From Asticcacaulis sp. SL142 (GTDB lineage: Bacteria; Pseudomonadota; Alphaproteobacteria; Caulobacterales; Caulobacteraceae), in assembly GCF_026625745.1 (NCBI RefSeq), contig NZ_CP113061.1:3317001-3381000 (forward strand): a DNA stretch of 64,000 nt, written 5' to 3'. Positions within the stretch are counted from its first letter, which is position 1, and each line of letters opens with the position of its first letter. Below, piece after piece: positions 37,207 to 46,199 of the stretch. Below the pieces are notes generated by a model. That model was not told the origin of the DNA. It worked only from the letters and a program-made list of their open reading frames with translations, and searched no databases. The translations under genes and the position numbers were made by a program.

Positions 37207-37446
37207 ATGCCTGGTTTAAAAAAACGCTCTGTTAATCTTGCCGGACACGCCACGTCGGTGGCGCTGGAGCCGGAGTTCTGGACGGTGCTTGAGGATATGT
37301 CCAAAGAGCGCAGGGTTAGTCTGGCGGCTTTGATTGCCGACCTCGATTCCCGGCGCGGTGAATCGCTTCTGGCATCATTTTGCCGGTTGTCGGCGCTTGC
37401 CTTTGTGCAGGCTAAAGCGGGCGGTGCGAAGAAAAAGAAAGCCTGA
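37207..37446 (+). CDS. Ribbon-helix-helix domain protein
   Basis: A 79-residue protein with an RHH-like fold: a strand around KKRSVNLAGHATSVALEP, then helices EFWTVLEDMSKERRVSLAALIADLDSRR and a C-terminal Lys-rich tail. This matches the RHH_4 type that pairs with DUF4169 genes. TTGGAGGAACCTC before the ATG gives a strong ribosome binding site. DNA binding is expected, but no target is known. It lies 150 bases after the DUF4169 gene, so a shared transcript is plausible. A large inverted repeat follows directly. Confidence 0.82.
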   Translation: MPGLKKRSVNLAGHATSVALEPEFWTVLEDMSKERRVSLAALIADLDSRRGESLLASFCRLSALAFVQAKAGGAKKKKA

Positions 37447-37449
37447 TCT

Positions 37450-37510
37450 GCAAACGCTTTTTTACCTCATGTTAGTTTCTTAAAAAAACTGACATGAGGG
37501 AAGGTTTGCG
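37450..37510. repeat. Inverted repeat between the RHH gene and uvrD
   Basis: Inner arms CCTCATGTTAGTTT (37465-37478) and AAACTGACATGAGG (37486-37499) pair over 14 bp with a single G-T. Outer bases GCAAAC (37450-37455) and GTTTGC (37504-37509) extend the symmetry. No T-run follows the right arm, so a classical terminator is unlikely. It may be an operator for the RHH protein or a small mobile remnant; both are guesses. Confidence 0.65.
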
Positions 37511-37659
37511 CTGTGTGGGCATAAACGGCGATATGATTTGGATCGCGGTTGAAAATCGGCTTATGATGCGAACAAAACGTGACTCGCGCGCTGTTATGGT
37601 GCGTCTGTTCTACCGCATCGGCTTTGGAAGTCTCCTGAGCCCTAAGCTATGGTTCATAC

Positions 37660-39969
37660 ATGAGTGCAATCCCTATAAGCGTTCAGGCATCAAGCCATCT
37701 TGGCGTATCCGCGCCGGATTATCTGAGCGGTCTCAACCCCGAACAGTCTAAGGCTGTGCGCACGGTGACCGGGCCGGTGCTGGTGCTGGCGGGGGCGGGC
37801 ACAGGCAAGACGCGCGTGCTGACGACTCGGATCGCGCATATTTTGCGTCAGGGGTTGGCGCGACCGTCTGAGATCCTGTGCGTCACCTTTACCAATAAGG
37901 CGGCGCGCGAAATGCGTGAACGGGCCGAGCGTCTGATCGGGCCCGCAGCAACCGGACTTTATAATCTGGGCACGTTCCATTCGATCGCCGCCCAGATTCT
38001 GCGCCGCCATGCCGAACTGGTGGGCCTGAAATCGACCTTTACCATCCTTGATGACGATGATCAGGTGCGTCTGCTGAAACAGATCATCGAAGGCCGCCGG
38101 ATCGACACCAAGCGCTTTCCGCCCAAGACCCTGGCGCACTTCATTGATCAGTGGAAGAACAAGGGCCTGCTGCCGGATCAGGTTGCCAAGCTGAACGATG
38201 CCAAAAAAGGTGACGAAGGTGCTGATTTCGCGTTCGGCAAGGGCGCTGAGATATACGCCGAATATCAGGATCGCCTGCGCGTGCTCAATGCCTGCGATTT
38301 CGGCGATCTGTTGCTCCACACCCTCAAGATTTTCACGCAGTATCATGAGGTTCTGGCCCAGTATCACGCTCGCTTTAAGTACATTCTGGTCGATGAATAT
38401 CAGGACACCAATGTCGCCCAGTATCTGTGGCTGCGGATACTAACCAATGCGGATCGTAACCTGTGCTGCGTCGGGGATGACGATCAGTCGATCTATGGCT
38501 GGCGCGGGGCGGAAGTCGATAATATCCTGAAATTCGAGCGCGATTATCCGGGCGCCGAAGTCATCAGGCTGGAGCGAAACTACCGCTCGACTAAGCACAT
38601 CCTGGGGGCCGCTGCGGGGCTGATCAAGGCCAATAGCGCGCGTCTGGGCAAGACCCTGTGGACCGAAGATCAGGCGGGTAAAAAAGTCTTGGTGCAGGGC
38701 ATCTGGGATTCGGCGGCTGAGGCCCAGTGGGTGTCGGAAGATATCGAAAAACAGAAAAAATCCGGCCGTGCCTATCAGGACATGGCCGTGCTGGTGCGGG
38801 CGTCGTTTCAGATGCGGGCCTTTGAAGAACGCTTCCTGATGCTGCAAATCCCCTATGTGGTCATCGGCGGGCCGCGCTTTTTCGAACGGGCGGAAATCCG
38901 TGACGCGATTGCGTATCTTAGGCTGATCCAGTCCCCGGACGACGATCTGGCGTTTGAGCGCATCATCAATGTGCCTAAGCGCGGCATTGGCGATGCGACG
39001 GTGCAAAAGCTGTTAATGCAGGCACGGCTGGCGGGCCAAAGCGTGATGGCCGCCGTGCGCGACCTGATCGACACTGATGAATTGCCGACGCGCGCCCGCA
39101 ACCCCCTCACAGCCTTTGTGCGCGACTATGACCGTTGGCGTGAACTGGCCAAGACCATCAAGCATGACATGCTGCTCGATACCGTCCTGACCGATGCCAG
39201 CTATTATGACATGCACCGCGCCGATAAGGTGTCGGGTCAATCGCGGCTGGATAACCTCAAGGAAATGGTCAATTCGATGGCCGATTTCGAGGATCTGGGC
39301 GCGTACCTGGAGCATGTGGCTTTGGTCATGGAGCTTGAGCGCGATGCCGGGGCCAATTCGGTCAAGATCATGACCCTGCACGGCGCCAAGGGGCTGGAGT
39401 TTCCGGTGGTCTACCTGCCGGGCTGGGAAGAGGGCATCTTCCCGTCGCAGCGCTCAATGGACGAAAGCGGCCTGCGCGGGCTGGAGGAGGAGCGCCGGCT
39501 GGCCTATGTCGGCATCACCCGCGCTCGTGAGGAGGCCCGCATCAGTTTTGTGGCTAACCGGCAGGTCTATGGCCGCTGGACCTCGCAACTGCCGTCGCGC
39601 TTTATTGATGAAATGCCGATTGAGCATGTCGAGGCCGTGTCCCAGACCGGCTACGCCCAGGCCGGTTGGACCTCGCAGGAATCGCGCTGGGATCGCGCCG
39701 GGTATCAGCCCAACTACACCAAGCGCGAAGACCCTAAGGCGTTTGGCGGCAACCTATCGGGCGTCGATATGAGCCGTTTAGAATCGCGGCCCCACCGGCC
39801 ATCAGCCCCCGCCAAGCCGCAACCGTCCAAGGGCTTGCCAGTGGGGACGCGGGTCTTCCACGTCAAGTTCGGCTATGGCGAGGTTAAGGAAACCGAGGGT
39901 AACAAACTGATTGTGCGCTTTGAGACGGGCGATAAAAAGGTCATGGACAGCTTTGTGGAAAAGGCGTGA
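37660..39969 (+). CDS. uvrD: UvrD/PcrA-type ATP-dependent DNA helicase
   Basis: A 769-residue superfamily 1A helicase that unwinds DNA 3' to 5' in mismatch and excision repair. Helicase motifs are in order: Q-motif LNPEQSKAV, Walker A GAGTGKT (Lys near 50), VTFTNKAAREM, Walker B VDEYQDTN, GDDDQSIYGWRGA, LERNYRST, TLHGAKGLEFPVV, and AYVGITRAREE. The C-terminal 60 residues include an RNAP-binding Tudor-like end (GTRVFHVKFGYGEVKETEG). The ATG at 37660 is preceded by a weak ribosome binding site. The stop overlaps the region of the cyclophilin start, and rusA follows, so the three form a likely operon. Confidence 0.95.
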   Translation: MSAIPISVQASSHLGVSAPDYLSGLNPEQSKAVRTVTGPVLVLAGAGTGKTRVLTTRIAHILRQGLARPSEILCVTFTNKAAREMRERAERLIGPAATGLYNLGTFHSIAAQILRRHAELVGLKSTFTILDDDDQVRLLKQIIEGRRIDTKRFPPKTLAHFIDQWKNKGLLPDQVAKLNDAKKGDEGADFAFGKGAEIYAEYQDRLRVLNACDFGDLLLHTLKIFTQYHEVLAQYHARFKYILVDEYQDTNVAQYLWLRILTNADRNLCCVGDDDQSIYGWRGAEVDNILKFERDYPGAEVIRLERNYRSTKHILGAAAGLIKANSARLGKTLWTEDQAGKKVLVQGIWDSAAEAQWVSEDIEKQKKSGRAYQDMAVLVRASFQMRAFEERFLMLQIPYVVIGGPRFFERAEIRDAIAYLRLIQSPDDDLAFERIINVPKRGIGDATVQKLLMQARLAGQSVMAAVRDLIDTDELPTRARNPLTAFVRDYDRWRELAKTIKHDMLLDTVLTDASYYDMHRADKVSGQSRLDNLKEMVNSMADFEDLGAYLEHVALVMELERDAGANSVKIMTLHGAKGLEFPVVYLPGWEEGIFPSQRSMDESGLRGLEEERRLAYVGITRAREEARISFVANRQVYGRWTSQLPSRFIDEMPIEHVEAVSQTGYAQAGWTSQESRWDRAGYQPNYTKREDPKAFGGNLSGVDMSRLESRPHRPSAPAKPQPSKGLPVGTRVFHVKFGYGEVKETEGNKLIVRFETGDKKVMDSFVEKA

Positions 39970-39971
39970 GT

Positions 39972-40772
39972 ATGAAGATGTGGGGGATGGGCTTAATCGC
40001 CCTGATAATGGCGAGTGGTGCACACGCCGCGGACTGGAAGCCGCTCGATGCCGACAATACGCTGGTGGTCGATACATCCAAAGGGCGAGTGATTATCGCC
40101 CTGTCGCCCGAAATGGCCCCACAGGCGGCCGAACGCATCAAGACCCTAACGCGTCGCGGGTTCTATGACGGGCTGCTGTTCCACCGGGTCATCCCGCAAT
40201 TTGTGGTTCAAACCGGTAATCCCAACAATAAGGATGGCGGCAAAAGCGACCTGCCGAACCTTGCGCTGGAGTCCGTATTTAATCTGAAAACCACGCCGCA
40301 TTATACCGCTGCGCGGCCTGTGACCGGTGCGGTCGGCTTTATTGGGGCGACCCCGTTTGCCTCGACCGATGACTATCATATCAAGACCGGCACCGTTCGG
40401 GCCTGGGGGACGCACTGCGCGGGTGTGGTCGGTATGGGGCGCGATGATGAGCCCAAGAACTCAGCCAATAGTGAGCTTTATATTACCCTGTCGGACGTGT
40501 CGCGGTTGGATCGGGATTATACCGTCGTCGGGCGCGTGGTGTCTGGTTTTGAGATCGTGAAAGCCCTGAACGCCGGAGAGCCGCCCACAGCGCCGGATGC
40601 GATGACGCGGGTCAGGGTGCTGGCGGATATAGCGGCAACAGAGCGGCCCAAGCTTGAAGTTATGGATGTATCCGGGGCTGCGTTCGCGGCGCATGTCAAA
40701 GCGAAACGGAATGAGCGCGGTGCGGATTTTTCAGTGTGCGACATCACAGTTCCGGTAAGAGCTGTGCGATGA
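39972..40772 (+). CDS. Exported cyclophilin-type peptidylprolyl isomerase
   Basis: A 266-residue periplasmic proline isomerase. A signal peptide (IMASGAHAAD, about residue 20) is followed by a cyclophilin domain: GRVIIALSPEMAPQAAERI, FYDGLLFHRVIPQFVVQTGNP with the catalytic Arg, and NSANSELYITLSD. A long insertion after residue 85 and an additional C-terminal 40 residues exceed the minimal domain. The start is ATG 39972 or GTG 39966; AAAAGG supports either. It follows uvrD without a gap and its stop overlaps the rusA start by ATGA. Confidence 0.9.
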   Translation: MKMWGMGLIALIMASGAHAADWKPLDADNTLVVDTSKGRVIIALSPEMAPQAAERIKTLTRRGFYDGLLFHRVIPQFVVQTGNPNNKDGGKSDLPNLALESVFNLKTTPHYTAARPVTGAVGFIGATPFASTDDYHIKTGTVRAWGTHCAGVVGMGRDDEPKNSANSELYITLSDVSRLDRDYTVVGRVVSGFEIVKALNAGEPPTAPDAMTRVRVLADIAATERPKLEVMDVSGAAFAAHVKAKRNERGADFSVCDITVPVRAVR

Positions 40773-41131
40773 ACGCAGATGGCTGGATCGCTTCGGGAAA
40801 AGTGCGGGCGCGGGAGACTGAGGAAGGGATTGAAATCCTGATCGACGGTCTCACCACGCAGGGGCGCTATTATAAGCCGCTGGTCTATGAGTTTTTCCGC
40901 AAAGAATGGAGAGGGGCGCGTCCGGCTTATGGCGATTACGGCGTCGAGATCCGCATGGAGCACATCGGCGATCCGCCGTGGATGGACCTCGATAATCTCG
41001 CCAAGGCTTTGCTGGATGCCATCAAAGGCTTTGTGTTTCACGACGACAGTCAGGTGGCCCGGCTTTTGGTCGAACGCCATGAGGGCGAGCGCGAACAGAT
41101 TCATATCAAGGTTTATGCGTTGAAAAGATAA
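40769..41131 (+). CDS. RusA-like Holliday junction resolvase family protein
   Basis: A 120-residue protein of the RusA endonuclease family. The acidic metal-binding pattern PPWMDLDNLAKALLDAI followed by FHDDSQV contains the Asp residues used by RusA to cut Holliday junctions, and C-terminal VERHEGEREQIHIKVY fits. RusA genes are frequently phage-borne, but no phage neighbours are seen; the link with uvrD suggests a repair role. The ATG overlaps the cyclophilin stop, so translation is likely coupled. Confidence 0.85.
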   Translation: MNADGWIASGKVRARETEEGIEILIDGLTTQGRYYKPLVYEFFRKEWRGARPAYGDYGVEIRMEHIGDPPWMDLDNLAKALLDAIKGFVFHDDSQVARLLVERHEGEREQIHIKVYALKR

Positions 41132-41251
41132 AGCCAAATTCAGATGCAGGGCTGCCCCCCAAGTCTGAATATTTAGTCTGAATTTGACGATATTGATGAA
41201 CCACATCAAAGTATTTTTGGCTTTAGCCAAACAACTTTGATGTGAAATTCA

Positions 41252-43438
41252 TTAGCTCCACCAGGTCAGAGCGCCCCACATGACGAGGACAAGGCTGTAA
41301 AGCGCCCAGAACGCCATCAGAGCTGTGTGGCCGATTTTCTGCGTCAGGCTCCAGCCATCGGTATAGTATTGCGCGTCCTGCCACACCCAGAACATCAGGG
41401 CGAACTGTAGTGCCGTGCCAAGCGCGGCCAGAAACGCCAGACCTGACGCCATGCGCACCATGCCGCTCGGCCAGTTGATAAACAGACTGGACGGATCAGA
41501 CCCCAGCCCCGCCCGCCAGTCGCTGAACGCCCAGATGGCCAGCAGCCACATAAACGCAATGGTATAGGACAGCCACGCCGCCCGCGTCTGGGCTTCGGTC
41601 GGATTGTTCTGATGGTGCTGGCGCGTCAAACCGACCAGCACGACCAGGCAACTGACCAGCACCAGCTTAGTAAAGCCGCCCAGGGTCTGCGGGTTATGCA
41701 CCCAGCCGATGCGCTCATAGCGCGTCATATTTGATGAGGTCTCAAAGGCTACCGCCTTACCGCCTTCGGGCTTAAACGCCACCCGCAGGCTGCCGGAATT
41801 CAGGCCGGTGCCGGAATTGCCGCGGTCTTCGGGCAGGAAAAAGCCGGAGGTGCCTGCCGGCACATAGGCGGCCATGCCGTCGCCGGACGACAGGATCATG
41901 CGGCCGTTGGTGTCAAAATCCACATCGACCGTATTGATCAGGCGGGTGATAGCGCCTTCTAGGCCGCTGTAGGCGCGGCGGGTCGAGGCATACTGACCGG
42001 CAATGGCATCGTAATAGGCGCGGTGACTGCCGTAGCTCATGTCGCTGCCAGGACGAAGCGGCGCCGGGTTCGGGCTTTCGCCCTTAAGGTGCGCCAGCAG
42101 CAGGTCGGGATAGGCTTCGGTCAGGGCCTCACCGGTCTGGGTGTTGGCGGCGACATAGATGCCGATATCCAGTTCCGGCACCAGAATCATATTGGCATTG
42201 AACCACAGGGTAGCCCCACCGTGGCCATAGGTCATAACGCCGGAGGGATGCTCACGCATCACAAAGCCTGACGCCCAGCCATTATAGCCCTTGGGCAGTT
42301 TCAGCAGCGGACTGCGGAAGGCATTGGCCGATGACGGGCCAAATATCTGCACGCCGTCCAGTTGGCCATTGCCGAGCAGCAGCGCCATGTAGCGCGACAT
42401 ATCGGCGGCGGTTGATGAGGCCCCGAGCGCCCCGGACATGGCGATGCTGTGGTCAAAGGGCTCAGTCTGCCAGGTGGCGCCGTCCCACAAAAAGCCGCTT
42501 GATAACTTCGCCGCCAGATCGCGGCTCATCGGCGTGGGCAGTTCGCTTAAGGAGGTCTGCGGATCGTAGGGCTCACGCAGGGTCGTGTGATTAAGGCCGA
42601 GCGGCTTGAAGATGCGGGCTTCCATCAGGCCGGGGACATCGCGCGCTTTTGAGGTCTGCACGACCGTCATGGCCGCCAACGCCGCCCCGAAATTGGAATA
42701 GCTGGAGAACTGGCCGCGATCGCGCACCCGCATCGGCGTATGACGGCGCAGATAGGAATCGGTGCCCTGAAGATGGGTTGGGTCAAGCTGGAACAGGTGT
42801 CCAAGGCTGGTGTCCTCATAGCCAGTGGTGTGGGCCATCAGGTCGCGCATACGCAGCGGCTTGTAGCGGCGATCCTCACGGTAGATATCCGGCGGCAGGT
42901 AATCGGCGATGGGGCCGTCAAGCTTTATGCGCCCGGCCTCAATCTCCTGTCGGGCCACGATCCAGGTGAAGGTCTTGGTGATCGAGCCTATGCGAAACAG
43001 GCTGGTATAGCCGTTGGTCGCGCGGGCCGGGGACAGGCGGTCATAGCCGTAGCCCTTGATCAGCAGGGGTTTGCCGCCCTGAACAATGGCCACGGTCGTG
43101 CCGAGCACATGATCGCGTTTCATCAGGGCGGGAATAACGCTGTCGGTGAAGGCTTCGATATCGGCGGCACTGGCGGGCACTGCGCTGGCAACGGGAAGGT
43201 CTGGTGCAGGCGTTGTGGCCGGTTTGGGGCGTGGTGCCACTTTCGGCGCAGGCTTAGCCTGAGCGGGTGGAGTAATTGGCGGTGCCGAGGCTTCCGCAGG
43301 GGGCGGCGCGGTTTCAGACGGCGGTGCCGCGGTTGCCTGTAGACCCATCAGGCCGAAAACCAGACCTGCCAGCGCACCGCACAGGCCGGGGGTTTTTGAA
43401 AGGCGGGGCAAAAAACCAGAGGGCATAGGCGCGGGCAT
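41252..43438 (-). CDS. Serine hydrolase (class C beta-lactamase fold) with membrane tail
   Basis: A 728-residue protein. An N-terminal signal/anchor (about residues 17-37) precedes a Pro/Ala-rich linker, then a beta-lactamase class C-like domain: SxxK in GSITKTF (near 152), YSN in SSYSNFG, and HGGATLW. After residue 560 come several membrane helices (VLVSCLVVLVGL, YTIAFMWLLAIWAF, FLAALGTALQFALMFWVW, ALMAFWALYSLVLVMW). Such enzymes are usually esterases or D-amino peptidases acting in the periplasm, not resistance enzymes. It is 27 bases upstream of the sspB stop region and read on the same strand after sspB. Confidence 0.88.
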   Translation of the reverse strand: MPAPMPSGFLPRLSKTPGLCGALAGLVFGLMGLQATAAPPSETAPPPAEASAPPITPPAQAKPAPKVAPRPKPATTPAPDLPVASAVPASAADIEAFTDSVIPALMKRDHVLGTTVAIVQGGKPLLIKGYGYDRLSPARATNGYTSLFRIGSITKTFTWIVARQEIEAGRIKLDGPIADYLPPDIYREDRRYKPLRMRDLMAHTTGYEDTSLGHLFQLDPTHLQGTDSYLRRHTPMRVRDRGQFSSYSNFGAALAAMTVVQTSKARDVPGLMEARIFKPLGLNHTTLREPYDPQTSLSELPTPMSRDLAAKLSSGFLWDGATWQTEPFDHSIAMSGALGASSTAADMSRYMALLLGNGQLDGVQIFGPSSANAFRSPLLKLPKGYNGWASGFVMREHPSGVMTYGHGGATLWFNANMILVPELDIGIYVAANTQTGEALTEAYPDLLLAHLKGESPNPAPLRPGSDMSYGSHRAYYDAIAGQYASTRRAYSGLEGAITRLINTVDVDFDTNGRMILSSGDGMAAYVPAGTSGFFLPEDRGNSGTGLNSGSLRVAFKPEGGKAVAFETSSNMTRYERIGWVHNPQTLGGFTKLVLVSCLVVLVGLTRQHHQNNPTEAQTRAAWLSYTIAFMWLLAIWAFSDWRAGLGSDPSSLFINWPSGMVRMASGLAFLAALGTALQFALMFWVWQDAQYYTDGWSLTQKIGHTALMAFWALYSLVLVMWGALTWWS

Positions 43439-43465
43439 TTTTATTTTTTAACTTAAGGATAGAGG

Positions 43466-43972
43466 CTATTTTTTCCGGAACTGATCGAGGGAAACGACCT
43501 TCGGGCCAGCGTCTTCGGGCAGGGGATCGGGTTTATCGATGTTGGCCATCGGCGTGATGCTGAGATCTTGGCTTAGATCGTCCTCGTCTTCATCGCCTTC
43601 AACGACGTCGAATTCGAGAATGAACTGCACGCTGGGGTCATAAAAACGCGTGATCGCGGTATAGGGCACCACCAAAACCTTGGGCGCGCCGCCAAAGCTC
43701 AAGGTCACCGTAAACAGGTTTTCCAGCACCTTAAGGTCGCGGAACTGATGTTGCAGCACGATGGTGATATCATGGGGATACTTAGCCAGCAGATCGGCAG
43801 GCACCTGAACGCCCTCAAAACGGGTCAGGAAGGTGACATAGAAATGATGTTCGCCGGGCAGGCCTTCGGGCGTGGTCGCGCGGGTCAGCGCTGAGCGGAT
43901 TACGCCTCTCAGGGCCGTCTGGGTCAGGTTTGCATAGTCCATGTGGTCCATGCTGATCTGATCGTCGCTCAT
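43466..43972 (-). CDS. sspB: SspB, ClpXP adaptor for ssrA-tagged proteins
   Basis: A 168-residue adaptor that binds the ssrA tag and hands the protein to ClpXP. The conserved tag-binding fold spans MDYANLTQTALRGVIRSALTR through HHFYVTFLTRFEGVQVPADLL, ITIVLQHQFRDL and FGGAPKVLVVPYTAITRFYDPSVQFILEF. An acidic linker then leads to a short C-terminal tail, KVVSLDQFRKK, of the type that docks on ClpX. The start at 43972 (MSDDQISM) is chosen over the 66-codon upstream extension, which has no coding character. This is the alpha-type SspB of Caulobacter. The ssrA gene itself lies 2 kb away at 46 kb. Confidence 0.94.
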   Translation of the reverse strand: MSDDQISMDHMDYANLTQTALRGVIRSALTRATTPEGLPGEHHFYVTFLTRFEGVQVPADLLAKYPHDITIVLQHQFRDLKVLENLFTVTLSFGGAPKVLVVPYTAITRFYDPSVQFILEFDVVEGDEDEDDLSQDLSITPMANIDKPDPLPEDAGPKVVSLDQFRKK

Positions 43973-44522
43973 TCTTATGCCTTTACTAGCGGATGCCTCT
44001 ACCGGGTTACACCATGATCGGGAAATGCCAGATAAACAGAACTTGGCAGTCCGTCTCACGGTCTGTTTGAGACTTAACACAGGCATGCGTAAACAAAACA
44101 GCAAATTGGCGTGATTCTGATAAAAAAATGCGCATGGCCTCAACGGGTTTGCGGGAACCGGCGCCACCACGATTTACCCGATTCTCTCTTCGCCTTCAGG
44201 CCGGCATGAGCCAAATGGTGACCTCAGACGAACTATGATCGCAAAAAAAAAAATCGCTGATTGTGAAAAAATTACATATTCGAATATTTAGCTGCGGTTC
44301 CCTGAATTATACTTTAGCAAAAACAGGAGGTTAATTATTGATATTACTGCCCATCGCACACGTCTTGCCGAACGCTGTTATGTGGTGTGTCGCATTTTGC
44401 GGCACTATATAACCAACTGATATTGCAAACAAATGGCAACTGGGTTTGACGAAAATCTTTGTTAACCATTTCAGGTTGAAAACGGATCAACAGATACGCC
44501 GCATTTTCGACAGGGTCTTTAC
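43973..44522. promoter_or_regulatory. Control region between sspB and the globin chemoreceptor
   Basis: About 550 bases without a long gene. The sspB promoter must lie at the left end. From 44240 the DNA is AT-rich with an A11 run in GATCGC-A11-TCGC. Near 44325-44330 an AGGAGG precedes a 24-codon frame. At 44462-44469 lies TTAACCAT, a CtrA-type motif, 53 bases before the chemoreceptor ATG. No tRNA or terminator was recognised. Confidence 0.45.
44338..44412 (+). CDS. Possible 24-codon leader ORF before the chemoreceptor
   Basis: A TTG at 44338 lies seven bases after a perfect AGGAGG and opens a frame reading MILLPIAHVLPNAVMWCVAF then CGTI and TAA at 44412. The peptide would be hydrophobic. 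It ends 110 bases before the globin chemoreceptor. It might be a leader peptide or a chance frame next to a fortuitous purine run. Confidence 0.25.
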   Translation: MILLPIAHVLPNAVMWCVAFCGTI

Positions 44523-45863
44523 ATGACACACGCTGCTACCCAAACCACCCGCCAGCGTCTGGCGTTTGCGCGTATCGAGCCCGCTGATATCGCCACGCTC
44601 AAGAAAATATGGGTGTTTATTGAGCCGCAGCTTGACCGGATTTTGGACGGCTTTTACCGTCATGTCCGTACCGACGAAGGGCTGGGCAAGATGATCGGTG
44701 ACCGCGAGCCGGCGCTTAAGGCCGCGCAAAAGCGCCACTGGCAGGGCCTGTTCAATTCCGGATTTTCCGACGCCTATTTTGAAAGCTCTTACCGCATCGG
44801 TAATACCCACTTCCGCATCGGGCTTGAGCCGCGCTGGTACATTGCCGCCTATCAGTATGTTACGGATGCCCTGGTTGAACTGATCGTCGGTCATTACCGC
44901 TTCAATACTAAGCAATCCGCCGCAGCACTCGTGGCCGTCAATAAGGCGGTGTTCATTGATCTCGATATCGCCATTTCGACCTATCAGGACGCTATCATAG
45001 GTGAGCTGAACCGTAAAAACACGGTCATTGAAACCGCGATTGGTGAGTTTGAAGTCCGGCTGGATGAGATACTCAAAAACGTCAACCGCAGCACCGATGA
45101 CCTCGGCACCACCTCTCAGGTGCTGAGTTCCGTCGTGACTATCGCCCAAAGCAGTTCCGAAAGTGTGGCCAGCATCGCCCAGCGCTCCAGCATGGATGTA
45201 TCGTCCGTGGCTTCGGCGTCCGAACAGATGAGTAAGGCCATTCAGGAAATTGCCTCTCAGGTCCACGGCGCGTCCCATGGCATCCGCACGGTCGCCCAGA
45301 TGGCCGAGGCCTCATCCCAGGAAGTGGGCCACCTTTCGACCTCGGTGCTTAAGATCGGGGAAATCCTGCAACTAATCCAGGGCATTGCCTCTCAGACCAA
45401 TCTTCTGGCGCTCAATGCCACTATTGAAGCCGCCCGCGCCGGTGACGCCGGCAAAGGCTTTGCGGTTGTGGCGACCGAAGTCAAGCAACTGGCCGATCAG
45501 ACCGCGCGGGCCACAACCGATATCGCCAAGCAGATTCAGGACATTCAGCAATCGACCGGCAAGGCGGTTGAGTCCATTGGCCGGATCGTGGACTCCATCG
45601 GTGATGTCGAAGCCACCGCCACGGCTATTGCCGCCGCGATGGAAGAACAGTCGACGGCGACCAACGAAATCACCGCCAGCATCCATAGCGTGTCTGATGG
45701 TGCGTCTGAACTGTCCGGCAATGTGGAATCGCTCAATTCCGCCGTGGGCGACACCGGCGAGGCCACGGTTAAGGTCGATCAGGCGACCCGTCTGCTGAAT
45801 GAGCAGTCCGAAAGCCTCAGTCACTATGTTGACGGCTTCTTCAAGACGCTGCGGGCGGGCTAA
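44523..45863 (+). CDS. Soluble globin-coupled methyl-accepting chemotaxis protein
   Basis: A 446-residue aerotaxis-type receptor. Residues 1-150 form a sensor globin: [20 protein letters not shown] contains the proximal heme His near residue 96, in the IGxxHxRIGLxPxWY pattern of HemAT. There is no membrane segment, so the receptor is cytoplasmic. Residues 170-440 form the methyl-accepting coiled coil with the signalling tip [30 protein letters not shown] split here for length. It should bind oxygen and control CheA. A TTAACCAT motif lies before it, consistent with cell-cycle control alongside motility genes. It is convergent with ssrA. Confidence 0.93.
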   Translation: MTHAATQTTRQRLAFARIEPADIATLKKIWVFIEPQLDRILDGFYRHVRTDEGLGKMIGDREPALKAAQKRHWQGLFNSGFSDAYFESSYRIGNTHFRIGLEPRWYIAAYQYVTDALVELIVGHYRFNTKQSAAALVAVNKAVFIDLDIAISTYQDAIIGELNRKNTVIETAIGEFEVRLDEILKNVNRSTDDLGTTSQVLSSVVTIAQSSSESVASIAQRSSMDVSSVASASEQMSKAIQEIASQVHGASHGIRTVAQMAEASSQEVGHLSTSVLKIGEILQLIQGIASQTNLLALNATIEAARAGDAGKGFAVVATEVKQLADQTARATTDIAKQIQDIQQSTGKAVESIGRIVDSIGDVEATATAIAAAMEEQSTATNEITASIHSVSDGASELSGNVESLNSAVGDTGEATVKVDQATRLLNEQSESLSHYVDGFFKTLRAG

Positions 45864-45880
45864 ATTTGGGGAAAGTGACA

Positions 45881-45992
45881 GGCTTCTGTTGCCGCGTCCG
45901 AAATTTTCACTGAGGAAACGACGGGCTTCTGTTGCCAGGCGTCCGAAATTTTAGTGAGGGAAGTGGAGGGCTTCTGTTGCCAGGCGCCCTCC
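45881..45992. repeat. Three tandem hairpin repeats at the ssrA 3' end
   Basis: The word GGCTTCTGTTGCC recurs at 45881, 45924 and 45969 (spacing 43 and 45 bases). The first two copies also share GCGTCCGAAATTTT. Flanking arms differ but stay complementary: GAC/GTC in copy 1, GACG/CGTC in copy 2 and GGAGGGC/GCCCTCC in copy 3. Copy 3 belongs to the tmRNA coding piece; the others lie beyond its likely end. Confidence 0.8.
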
Positions 45993-46170
45993 GGGCCCCG
46001 CCTAGGGGGCTACCCCTAGGAGTTTAGGTCGGAATTACCGGCACCGCATTACGCAGCGACAGCAACATCCTGTGCAAAGTTATCGTTTGCAGTTACAATA
46101 AGGCCGATCGCGGAGGCCCACACCGAGAGAAAGCCACGTCTTTACACGCTTGTCGATCCTGATCGGCCCC
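45965..46170 (-). ncRNA. ssrA: tmRNA coding piece with the degradation tag
   Basis: It begins GGGGCCG at 46170. The tag frame starts with resume codon GCA at 46090 and ends TAA at 46049, reading ANDNFAQDVAVAA; with the charged Ala the tag is AANDNFAQDVAVAA. The Caulobacter tag AANDNFAEEFAVAA shares the SspB-binding AANDNF and the ClpX-binding AVAA. Downstream are hairpins CCTAGGGG/CCCCTAGG and GGAGGGC/GCCCTCC. The exact 3' end is uncertain. Confidence 0.9.
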
Positions 46171-46199
46171 GTATGTCCAGATGATAACGTCTGAAGTTT

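Noticed and set aside
43973-44170. 66-codon N-terminal extension of SspB
   Set aside because: It lacks coding character, and the family start MSDDQ fits at 43972.
44230-44270. Terminator formed by GATCGC, an A11 run and TCGC
   Set aside because: The stem is only a few bases and the A-run sits in the loop.
45881-45992. CRISPR array
   Set aside because: Only three units with near-identical spacers and covarying arms; no cas genes in the window.
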